A DNA stretch of 5,851 bases, from the NCBI GenBank assembly GCA_017880985.1, contig JADGRK010000176.1, forward strand, positions 1 to 5,851. The letters are read 5' to 3'. Positions 1-5,471 of the stretch are shown piece after piece (the first letter of the stretch is position 1; every line of letters starts with the position of its first letter). The translations under genes were made by a program, and so were the position numbers. The DNA is from Rhodoferax sp. (GTDB lineage: Bacteria > Pseudomonadota > Gammaproteobacteria > Burkholderiales > Burkholderiaceae_C). A model generated the notes under the pieces. It was not told the origin of the DNA, did not search any database, and was given only the letters and a program-made list of their open reading frames with translations.

Positions 1-1
1 G

Positions 2-709
2 TCGGACCGTTTGAAAGGCGACATCTACGCGATTGTCGATTACCCGTTTGGCGCGGTGAGTGCCGGCCTGAACGATCCGGATCACTGGTGTGACGTCATG
101 CTGTTGCACATCAATACCAAATACTGTCATGCGATGGTGGGGCCGTCGGGCACCACCCTGAGGGTCAATATCGGCAAAAAAATACCCGAAATACTGACCA
201 ATGTGGCGCGCATCGAATTCAATTACCGCGTCGCGGCCGTGACCCCGGAATATCTTGAAGTCATGCTCAATGCCCCAGACGGGCCGCTGGGCACCAGCGA
301 CTACCTGATCCGGCTGGAAGCTGTGGCGCTCCCAGACGCGAAAACGTTTTTGCATCTGACGTATTCCTATGTGGCAAATTTTGCTGCGCGGCTGGCCATG
401 CAAACCTATCTCGGGACTGTCGGTCGCGGCAAGGTGGGATTCACCATGGTTGGCAAGCGGGCCGATGGTCAGCCTGACTATATTGGCGGCGTGCGTGGCC
501 TGATGGAGCGCAACACGATGCGCTATTACCTTGCGATCGATAGCTTTTTAGGGGCCGCCGGTGCGGCGCCAGGGGCGCAGCTTGAGAAGCGTTTGCAGAG
601 TTGGTTCACGGCGGCCGAGCAGTATCCGCGGCAGTTGCATGAGATGGACCGGGGCGCGTATCTTGAGATGAAGCGTGCCGAGTATTTGCGGCAGCAGACT
701 GTGCGTTAA
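2..709 (+). CDS. Conserved protein of unknown function, 5' end missing
   Basis: The reading frame is open to the left edge (base 2) and ends with TAA at 707-709, giving at least 236 residues. A TTG at 11 is the first possible start seen, but it has no Shine-Dalgarno sequence and the frame continues upstream (Ser-Asp-Arg), so I treat the gene as truncated by the window. The protein is soluble-looking, with no membrane segment in the visible part. Recognisable stretches include DIYAIVDYPFGAV near the visible N-terminus, HWCDVMLLHINTKYC, and a C-terminal block with ERNTMRYYLAIDSFLGA and YPRQLHEMDRGAYLEMKR. From memory this matches a family of uncharacterised, often exported, proteins in Burkholderiales. 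The alternating strands followed by a C-terminal helix would be compatible with a START/SRPBCC-like helix-grip fold, but that is inference. No catalytic motif is evident and no function is assigned. Confidence 0.8.
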   Translation, partial: SDRLKGDIYAIVDYPFGAVSAGLNDPDHWCDVMLLHINTKYCHAMVGPSGTTLRVNIGKKIPEILTNVARIEFNYRVAAVTPEYLEVMLNAPDGPLGTSDYLIRLEAVALPDAKTFLHLTYSYVANFAARLAMQTYLGTVGRGKVGFTMVGKRADGQPDYIGGVRGLMERNTMRYYLAIDSFLGAAGAAPGAQLEKRLQSWFTAAEQYPRQLHEMDRGAYLEMKRAEYLRQQTVR

Positions 710-730
710 CACGCTTGTTTTGTTACATGC

Positions 731-758
731 CTGTTCCGTGAGCTGTCTGCTGGAACAG
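731..758. other. Weak inverted repeat after the first gene
   Basis: CTGTTCC (731-737) and GGAACAG (752-758) are a perfect 7-bp inverted repeat with a 14-base loop, 22 bases past the stop codon of the first gene. No T-run follows, so it is not a standard intrinsic terminator. It could be a transcript-end structure or a chance dyad. Nothing else recognisable lies in the 710-867 gap: I found no convincing -35/-10 pair for the next gene. Confidence 0.25.
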
Positions 759-855
759 TTGGCCAGCTCCCGGCGTAGTGTTGCCCAGCGCACAGACTGA
801 GGTGGAAGTCACTTGTACATTGGCTTGGAACTGTCCGCATACCGCGGGCCGAAAT

Positions 856-860
856 GGGAG
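856..860 (+). promoter_or_regulatory. Shine-Dalgarno that fixes the start at 868
   Basis: GGGAG lies 7 bases before ATG 868. The in-frame ATG at 778 has no comparable site, and the 30 residues it would add look like translated noncoding DNA. This supports 868 as the start of the small membrane protein. Confidence 0.6.
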
Positions 861-867
861 CCAGTTC

Positions 868-1269
868 ATGGACAACATTTTCCCAACCTTCAAATTGTCG
901 AACGGCGAGGCCAGTGGCTTCACCACGCGCCAGCGTAGGCTGCAGCGCTGGTGGCACCAGTTGCCGACCGGAGTGCACTCACCGATCTGGCCGGGGATCC
1001 TGGCGGCTCTGATCATCCTCGGCATGCTGCTGGCCTTTCACCAGGTCGTGGTCCGGGCGGTGCAGCAGGGCGAGTTACGGCACAAGGCCACCGCCATGCA
1101 GGCCGAGGCGGCTTGGCGCTGCAACAGCTTGCGCGGCCTGGACGCGAGCGGTAGTTGCCTGTTGCAACTGAATTTGGCGGCCCACGGTGACCCCGTGTTA
1201 CAGGTCCAGTACACGCCACGGGTGCGCCAATCGAGTGCCCAGTATGCGTTAGAAAGCAACTTTGACTAG
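868..1269 (+). CDS. Small single-pass membrane protein, function unknown
   Basis: The gene encodes 133 residues. The ATG at 868 is chosen because of the GGGAG 7 bases upstream. The N-terminal ~38 residues are basic and aromatic (RQRRLQRWW at 21-29). A hydrophobic helix at about 39-62 (SPIWPGILAALIILGMLL and following) can span the inner membrane. A ~70-residue tail follows, beginning with an amphipathic stretch rich in Gln, Glu and Ala, with two cysteines at 85 and 97. The positive N-terminal flank predicts the N-terminus in the cytoplasm and the tail in the periplasm, where the cysteines could form a disulfide; this is inference. From memory, similar short proteins with a PTGVHSPIWP-like motif occur in Comamonadaceae, all uncharacterised. 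The stop TAG (1267-1269) overlaps the edge of an interspersed repeat, so the last residues may not be ancestral. It has no obvious operon partner. Confidence 0.7.
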   Translation: MDNIFPTFKLSNGEASGFTTRQRRLQRWWHQLPTGVHSPIWPGILAALIILGMLLAFHQVVVRAVQQGELRHKATAMQAEAAWRCNSLRGLDASGSCLLQLNLAAHGDPVLQVQYTPRVRQSSAQYALESNFD

Positions 1270-1338
1270 CTATTAAATAGATAGCTGCTTGCGCATATTC
1301 CACGGTGGCTACAAGCGACAAATGCTTGAAACTATGCT
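1268..1338 (+). repeat. Interspersed repeat, copy A (intergenic, forward)
   Basis: The copy begins AGCTAT (1268-1273), has the inverted partner ATAGCT (1281-1286), runs into GCTGCTTGCGC (1284-1294), and after 12 bases shows GGCT (1307-1310). Its right end is fuzzy, near GCTTGAAACT. It shares this architecture with copies at 2691-2758 (reverse) and 5055-5116 (forward). By hand count 21 of 27 bases match the reverse copy and 19 of 27 match the third, over the left 27 bases. It sits on the stop codon of the small membrane protein gene, contributing AG of the TAG. I recall such elements as abundant in Comamonadaceae genomes. Its length and lack of coding capacity imply a non-autonomous element. 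Confidence 0.7.
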
Positions 1339-1483
1339 TTAAACTGCGGATCCGGTTGCCGGATCCGGCTCATCGCCATGCCGGCCGCGGCGGTGCGGGT
1401 CTCCACGCCCAGCTTGACCAACACGCGCTCCAGTGCTTCTTGATGAAAACCCTGACAGGATTGCCGGAGGTGGTTTCGTTCAT
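1332..1483 (-). pseudogene. Remnant of a NarL/LuxR-type response regulator gene
   Basis: Read on the minus strand, 1439-1359 encodes LERVLVKLGVETRTAAAGMA within a longer frame ending at TAG 1332-1334. This closely resembles the last recognition and dimerisation helices of the LuxR/NarL-family DNA-binding domain (family pattern: KLGV, three residues, RT, AA). In a different frame, ATG at 1483 starts MNETTSGNPVRVFI, which looks like the beginning of a receiver domain (the usual continuation is VDDH). The two pieces meet around 1437-1445, in different frames and with about 150-180 residues missing. The simplest reading is an internal deletion plus frameshift of one response regulator gene. The C-terminal piece is the stronger evidence; linking the N-terminal piece is inference. 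No sensor kinase gene is nearby. Confidence 0.5.
1347..1367. other. Perfect hairpin of CGGATCCGG repeats
   Basis: CGGATCCGG (1347-1355) and CCGGATCCG (1359-1367) form a 9-bp perfect stem with a 3-base loop, TTG. Each arm is also nearly palindromic by itself. It lies at the 3' end of the response regulator remnant, read on the minus strand. There is no T-run in either direction, so it is not a clear intrinsic terminator. Confidence 0.5.
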
Positions 1484-1559
1484 AGAAATCAAGTGAATGT
1501 TGCGCGCCTGATATTGAGGTGTAAGTCAACCATGGTCGGCCTGACGGCGGTTCGCATGG

Positions 1560-1565
1560 GACAAT
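1560..1565 (+). promoter_or_regulatory. Possible -10 box directly before the RNB gene
   Basis: GACAAT ends 6 bases before ATG 1572 and matches 4 of 6 positions of the sigma-70 TATAAT box. I see no convincing -35 hexamer at 16-18 bases. If it is used, transcription would start at or next to the ATG, giving a leaderless or near-leaderless mRNA. That would fit the absence of a well-spaced Shine-Dalgarno sequence. This is weak evidence. Confidence 0.25.
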
Positions 1566-1571
1566 CGTCCG

Positions 1572-3644
1572 ATGTTTTTACTCTTTGAAGAAGCCGGAAA
1601 GTTCATGGCCGGTCGGGTGCTGTCTGAGGCAGAGACTTCTGCGCAGGTGGAGTTGGACAGCGGCAAGCGGGTCAAGGTCAAGGCCGCCAACGTGCTGCTT
1701 AAATTCGAGAAGCCCACGCCCGCCGTGCTGCTGGCGGCGGCTCAAGACCTCAGCCAGACCATTGAGCTGGAACTGGCCTGGGAGTTCTCTCCAGAAGATG
1801 AGTTCGGTTTTGCCGACCTGGCACGCGAGTATTTCAGCGCCAACGCCACGCTGGAGCAGCAGGCCGGCATGTTGCTGCGCCTGTTTGAAGCACCGCATTA
1901 CTTTCGCCGCGCCGGCAAAGGGCGTTTTCGCAAGGCCCCGGCTGACATTCTGGCGCTGGCGCTGGCGGCGATCGAGAAAAAGAAACTGATCCTGCAGCAA
2001 ACCCAACAATGGGTCACCGAACTGAGCCAAGGTGGTTGTCCGCAGCCGATTCGGGATCAGCTTTACAAGATCCTGTTCAAGCCCGACAAAAACGCCCCTG
2101 AATACAAGGCCGTGGTGGAAGCCTCGCGCGCCACGCACTTGGGGCCGCTGGAACTGCTGATCAAAGCGGGGGCCATTGATTCACCCTACCAGTTTCACTG
2201 GCGCCGCTTCTTGCTGGAAAACTTCCCCAAGGGCACCGGCTTTCCCAAGCTCGAAGCGCCGGCCATCCGCGATGAATTGCCCTTGTCCACAGCGCGGGCG
2301 TTCTCCATCGACGACTCGGCCACCACCGAGATTGACGACGCCCTTTCGGTGCAAGGCCTGGGCAGCGGCACCGTGGTAGTGGGCATTCACATTGCGGCGC
2401 CCGGCCTGGCGATTCAACCCGGCAGCTCGCTTGACCAGCTCGGCCGCAACCGCCTCTCCACCGTCTACATGCCGGGCTACAAGATCACCATGCTGCCCGA
2501 TGACGTGGTGCAAAGCTACACGCTGATGGAAGGGCGCGACTGCCCGGCCGTGTCGCTCTATGTCACGCTCGACGAAGCCACGCTGGAGATCAAATCCAGC
2601 GAGACCAAGCTGGAGCGCGTGCACATTGGCGCCAATCTGCGGCACGACCAGCTCGATACCATCGTGACGACCGAATGGCTCGAAAACCCCGAGTTTTTAC
2701 ATCAAATTGACCCGCAGCCATTACACCATAAGCGTAAGCAGCTATCATTTTTATATCGCCTGGCGAAAGACCTGAAGGCCAAACGCGAAGTGGTGCGCGG
2801 CAAACCCGAGAATTTCAGCCGGCCCGATTACAACTTCAAGCTGGTCGGCAACAACGGCGCAGAACCACAGGGTACCGAGCAGGTGCAAATCAGCATTCGG
2901 ATGCGCGGTGAGCCGCTGGACCTGATCGTCTCCGAGGCCATGATTCTGGCCAACAGCACCTGGGGCAGCTGGATGGCCGAACTCGGCGTGCCCGGCATCT
3001 ACCGCAGCCAGGCGTCGATGCTGCCGGGCGTCAAAGTGCGCATGGGCACCCGCGCCTTGCCGCATGCCGGTCTGGGTGTCAAAAGCTACGCCTGGAGCAC
3101 GTCACCGCTACGCCGCTACACCGATTTGGTTAACCAGTGGCAAATCATTGCCTGCGCGCGCCATGGCAAAACGGCGGCTTTGGTGGCACCGTTCAAGCCC
3201 AAAGACGCGGACTTGTTCTCGATCATTTCCAGCTTTGATTCCACCTACTTTGCCTACAACGACTACCAGCGTGCCATCGAGCGCTTCTGGACGCTCAAGT
3301 TTGTACAGCAAAACAAGGTGACCGAGATCACCGCCACCGTGTTCAAGGAAAACATGGTGCGGGCCGACGACCTGCCGCTGGTGCTGCCGGTCACGGGCGC
3401 CAGCGGTTTGCCACGCGGTGCGCGGGTACTGATCAAGCTGGGCGACATTGACGAGGTGACGCTCGACATCCATGGCACCGTGGTGGCGCGCCTGGATACC
3501 GTCACCGAGACCGTGACGGCACTCGAAGAAGACGCGGGGGACGATGACGAAGAGGCCATCGCCGGCCCGATTGCGATTGCCGTGGACCTGAGCGAGAACG
3601 ACACCGAAACCCCTGCCGCCGCCAGCGATAATCCGGCCCCGTGA
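1572..3644 (+). CDS. RNB-domain (RNase II/R-type) exoribonuclease
   Basis: The product is 690 residues and belongs to the RNase II/R superfamily, 3'-to-5' processive exoribonucleases that degrade single-stranded RNA in the cytoplasm. The catalytic metal-binding segment is FSIDDSATTEIDDALSV (from residue 244): D247, D255 and D256 align with three E. coli RNase II catalytic aspartates, while the fourth position (Asp207 there) is E253. Further RNB hallmarks are GIHIAAP around H273, GSSLD followed by STVYMPGYKITMLP, and SPLRRYTDL at 511-519 carrying the conserved catalytic arginine. Residues about 584-640 form a small OB/S1-like C-terminal domain. An acidic tail (LEEDAGDDDEE) follows to the end. 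The N-terminal ~50 residues (LFEEAGKFMAGRVL, SGKRVKVKAAN) are typical of the betaproteobacterial relatives of VacB. Residues about 375-396 are encoded by an inserted repeat. The gene overlaps the next by 4 bases. Confidence 0.93.
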   Translation: MFLLFEEAGKFMAGRVLSEAETSAQVELDSGKRVKVKAANVLLKFEKPTPAVLLAAAQDLSQTIELELAWEFSPEDEFGFADLAREYFSANATLEQQAGMLLRLFEAPHYFRRAGKGRFRKAPADILALALAAIEKKKLILQQTQQWVTELSQGGCPQPIRDQLYKILFKPDKNAPEYKAVVEASRATHLGPLELLIKAGAIDSPYQFHWRRFLLENFPKGTGFPKLEAPAIRDELPLSTARAFSIDDSATTEIDDALSVQGLGSGTVVVGIHIAAPGLAIQPGSSLDQLGRNRLSTVYMPGYKITMLPDDVVQSYTLMEGRDCPAVSLYVTLDEATLEIKSSETKLERVHIGANLRHDQLDTIVTTEWLENPEFLHQIDPQPLHHKRKQLSFLYRLAKDLKAKREVVRGKPENFSRPDYNFKLVGNNGAEPQGTEQVQISIRMRGEPLDLIVSEAMILANSTWGSWMAELGVPGIYRSQASMLPGVKVRMGTRALPHAGLGVKSYAWSTSPLRRYTDLVNQWQIIACARHGKTAALVAPFKPKDADLFSIISSFDSTYFAYNDYQRAIERFWTLKFVQQNKVTEITATVFKENMVRADDLPLVLPVTGASGLPRGARVLIKLGDIDEVTLDIHGTVVARLDTVTETVTALEEDAGDDDEEAIAGPIAIAVDLSENDTETPAAASDNPAP
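2691..2758 (-). repeat. Interspersed repeat, copy B (inside RNB gene, reverse)
   Basis: On the minus strand, 2758-2732 matches the left 27 bases of copy A at 21 positions by hand count, including GATAGCTGCTT, then CGC. GGCT follows at 2719-2716 after exactly 12 bases, as in the other two copies, and a right end of AAAACT resembles the GAAACT of copy A. On the coding strand it is read through in frame as residues 374-395 (EFLHQIDPQPL, HHKRKQLSF and flanks). Its base composition (23 G/C of 58 at 2701-2758) and codons such as TTA, CTA and CAT stand out from the GC-rich surroundings. Confidence 0.68.
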
Positions 3645-4498
3645 ACCTGCGCTCCTTCAGCACTCTCCAGTTGGCCCTCGGTGCGTCGATCGCCGTGCAT
3701 GCGGCGTTGTTGACGTTGCGCTTTGTCGATCCCGAGGCCTTCAACCGCGTGTTTGAAGACACCCCGCTGGAAGTGATTCTGGTCAATGCCCAGACCCAGG
3801 AGCGCCCGGCCAAGGCACGTGCCATCGCTCAGGCCAACATGGCCGGCGGCGGCGACGCGGAGCGCGGCCGCGCCACCAGCCCGCTGCCGCCCGCATTGAT
3901 CTCGGAATTGGGTGAGGACCAGGAAGAAAAAGCACAGCGCCAGTTGCAAAATATGCAAGAGCAACAAAACCTGCTGCTGGCTCGAGTCAAAAACCAGCTT
4001 GCGTCGCTGCCGCCGAGCGAGCCCAGACCGGCCACACTGTCCGCAGAGCAGGCCGAACGCGAACAAAAACGCCGCCAACTGATCAAACTGCTGGCTGAGA
4101 TCGAACGCCGCATCAACCAGGAAAACGCCCGCCCCAAGAAACGCTACATCAGCCCGGCCACGCGCGAAGAGGTTTATGCGATTTATTACGACCATTTGCG
4201 TCGTGCCATCGAAGACAAAGGCACCGAAAACTTTCCGGAGAAAAGTGGCAAAAAGCTCTATGGCGAGCTGACCATGGGAATTACGGTTGATTCTGACGGC
4301 CAGATCCTCAAGATCGAAATCGTGGAAAGCTCGGGCAACCGTACACTCGATCGCCGGGCCGAGGCGATCGCCCGCAGTGCCTCTCCTTTTGGCCACTTTG
4401 GTGAGGTCATGCGGCGCAAGGCGGATCAGATCTGGGTCGTATCGCGCTTCAAGTTCACGCGCGATCAAACGCTGGAAACCCGGCTCAGTGCCCAATGA
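3641..4498 (+). CDS. TonB-like energy transducer protein
   Basis: The product is 285 residues with the TonB layout. An uncleaved N-terminal signal anchor spans residues about 9-28; within it S16 and H20 reproduce the Ser-x3-His motif that couples E. coli TonB to ExbB/ExbD. The periplasmic spacer, instead of the usual Pro-Lys stretch, is charged and predicted coiled coil in two parts (about 92-124 and 134-168), with Gln, Glu, Arg and Lys repeats such as EEKAQRQLQNMQEQQ. The C-terminal domain, about 171-280, has the TonB pattern GELTMGITVDSDGQI, IVESSGNRTLDRRA and the closing RFKFTRD. The expected role is to transmit proton-motive force from the inner membrane to outer-membrane partners, but no receptor or exbBD genes are seen here, so the partner is unknown. 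GTG at 3641 overlaps the upstream TGA (GTGA) and lacks a strong ribosome site, implying translational coupling. Confidence 0.85.
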   Translation: MNLRSFSTLQLALGASIAVHAALLTLRFVDPEAFNRVFEDTPLEVILVNAQTQERPAKARAIAQANMAGGGDAERGRATSPLPPALISELGEDQEEKAQRQLQNMQEQQNLLLARVKNQLASLPPSEPRPATLSAEQAEREQKRRQLIKLLAEIERRINQENARPKKRYISPATREEVYAIYYDHLRRAIEDKGTENFPEKSGKKLYGELTMGITVDSDGQILKIEIVESSGNRTLDRRAEAIARSASPFGHFGEVMRRKADQIWVVSRFKFTRDQTLETRLSAQ

Positions 4499-4536
4499 GG
4501 CGTGCCAAAGCGCCGTCTTTTGTCAGCACAAATTTT

Positions 4537-4545
4537 GGGGAAAGA
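4537..4545 (+). promoter_or_regulatory. Purine-rich ribosome site deciding the aroE start
   Basis: GGGGAAAGA lies 7 bases (from its end) before ATG 4553, in an otherwise T-rich leader. The in-frame GTG at 4502 has no such site and would add 17 residues that do not look like AroE, so ATG 4553 is preferred. Confidence 0.5.
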
Positions 4546-4552
4546 TATTTTT

Positions 4553-5389
4553 ATGGATCTCTACTGTGTCATGGGCAACCCGGTGACGCACAGCAAATCA
4601 CCGTGGATTCATGCCCGCTTTGCTGAGCTGACCGGGCAAACGCTGCACTATGGCAAGCGCCACATCGAGCTCGACGGGTTTGCGCCAGCCATACAGGCGT
4701 TTGTCGCGGAGGGCGGGCTGGGCTGCAACATCACGCTGCCTTTCAAGTTTCAAGCCGCTGCGCTCGCCACCGACATCAGCGACCGCGCCCGGCTGGCGCA
4801 GGCGTCCAACATGTTGACTTTCAAGGACGGAGCCATTCTGGCCGACAACACCGATGGCGTCGGCCTGGTCAATGACATCGGGCGCGGCGCCGGGATTGAC
4901 CTGAGCGGGCGACGCTTGCTGCTGATCGGCGCTGGCGGCGCCAGTGCCGGTGTGCTCGGGCCGTTGATCCGGGCGCAACCGGCCAGCATCACGGTGGCGA
5001 ACCGATCAATTGACAAAGCCAGCGCCCTGGTCGAGCGTCATGCGGCCCTTGCGTTGCTACACAAAACAGAGCTGCTAGCGCACGGTCTGCAAGGGCTGGA
5101 TGGAACTTTTGATGTTGTCATCAACGCCACATCGAGCAGCCTGAACGGGGCCGGCGTGCCGGTCTCGGGCAGCACCCTCAAAGCCGGTGCACTGGCCTAC
5201 GACATGATGTACGGCCCGGCCGCGCAGGGCTTCATAAACTGGGCGCGTGAGCACAGTGCGGTAGCGCGTGACGGCCTGGGCATGCTGGTGGAGCAGGCGG
5301 CCGAGGCGTTTTTGATCTGGCGTGGCGTGCGCCCCCCAGCGCAACAGGTGCTGGCCGAGTTGCGGGCGCTGATGTCATGCCAAGCCTGA
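4553..5389 (+). CDS. aroE: Shikimate dehydrogenase (NADP+)
   Basis: The product is 278 residues, close to the 272 of E. coli AroE. It reduces 3-dehydroshikimate to shikimate with NADPH in the cytoplasm, in the chorismate pathway. The N-terminal substrate domain has GNPVTHSKSP (S14 and S16 for shikimate binding), NITLPFK at 59-65 with catalytic K65, and NTDG at 99-102 with the paired aspartate D101. The NADP domain has the glycine-rich loop GAGGASAG (126-133), the cofactor-specificity motif NRS (150-152) and NATSSS (191-196). The C-terminus has DMMYGP and DGLGMLVEQAAEAF, which closes the active site. All key residues are present, so the enzyme should be active. ATG 4553 gives the usual N-terminus MDLYCVMGNP. 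The gene starts 54 bases after the TonB-like gene, consistent with one transcript. Residues about 168-188 are encoded by repeat copy C. Confidence 0.95.
   Translation: MDLYCVMGNPVTHSKSPWIHARFAELTGQTLHYGKRHIELDGFAPAIQAFVAEGGLGCNITLPFKFQAAALATDISDRARLAQASNMLTFKDGAILADNTDGVGLVNDIGRGAGIDLSGRRLLLIGAGGASAGVLGPLIRAQPASITVANRSIDKASALVERHAALALLHKTELLAHGLQGLDGTFDVVINATSSSLNGAGVPVSGSTLKAGALAYDMMYGPAAQGFINWAREHSAVARDGLGMLVEQAAEAFLIWRGVRPPAQQVLAELRALMSCQA
5055..5116 (+). repeat. Interspersed repeat, copy C (inside aroE, forward)
   Basis: Bases 5055-5081 match the left 27 bases of copy A at 19 positions by hand count, including AGCTGCT and GCGC. GGCT follows at 5094-5097 after the same 12-base spacing seen in the other copies, then ACTTTTGATG as a likely right end. 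It is read in frame as AroE residues 168-188 (LLHKTELLAHGLQGLDG and flanks), just ahead of the conserved FDVVINAT strand. This is the most diverged copy, and a chance resemblance is harder to exclude than for copy B. Confidence 0.5.
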
Positions 5390-5397
5390 TTTTTACT

Positions 5398-5466
5398 GTC
5401 ATCCCGGACCTGACCCGGGATCCGTGGTGCGTGGGGTACTGGATTGCGGGTCAAGCCCGCAATGAC
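5398..5466. repeat. 69-bp palindromic REP/MITE-like element
   Basis: The element starts GTCAT and ends ATGAC, perfect terminal inverted repeats. Its two ~26-base arms are inverted copies of each other (20 of 26 matching by hand), each with a central TGACCCG or its complement. Each arm also folds alone: ATCCCGG/CCGGGAT (5401-5407 with 5415-5421) and ATTGCGGG/CCCGCAAT (5443-5450 with 5456-5463). Only about 16 bases separate the arms. The type resembles short palindromic repeats common in proteobacterial intergenic regions. It fills nearly the whole aroE-mtgA gap and leaves only 5 bases to the mtgA start. It may be transcribed as a double hairpin that protects the aroE message end or attenuates read-through. 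Confidence 0.85.
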
Positions 5467-5471
5467 ACGCT

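Noticed and set aside
778..867. Upstream ATG start for the small membrane protein
   Set aside because: There is no good ribosome site, and the added residues do not look protein-like; ATG 868 has GGGAG at good spacing.
1305..1496. Small plus-strand frame in the gap before the ribonuclease gene
   Set aside because: It has no ribosome site, is made of repeat copy A, the hairpin and the antisense of the regulator remnant, and its product resembles nothing.
1578..2138. Minus-strand frame of 186 codons
   Set aside because: It is antisense to the ribonuclease N-terminal region, whose plus-strand protein is clearly the real product; it has no motifs of its own.
3263..4495. Long minus-strand frame of 410 codons opposite the RNB and TonB-like genes
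   Set aside because: It lies wholly antisense to two well-supported genes, shows no recognisable motif and has composition typical of a high-GC antisense frame.
4520..4549. Promoter TTGTCA with an 18-base gap to GATATT before aroE
   Set aside because: The hexamers are fair, but transcription would start at or just after the ATG at 4553, and the T-rich leader makes chance matches likely; not called.
4502..4552. GTG start extending aroE by 17 residues
   Set aside because: ATG 4553 gives the standard AroE N-terminus and has a purine-rich ribosome site; the extension has no counterpart in the family as I know it.
1268..5466. CRISPR array
   Set aside because: The repeats are few, far apart, in both orientations and of two unrelated types, with no regular spacing and no cas genes.
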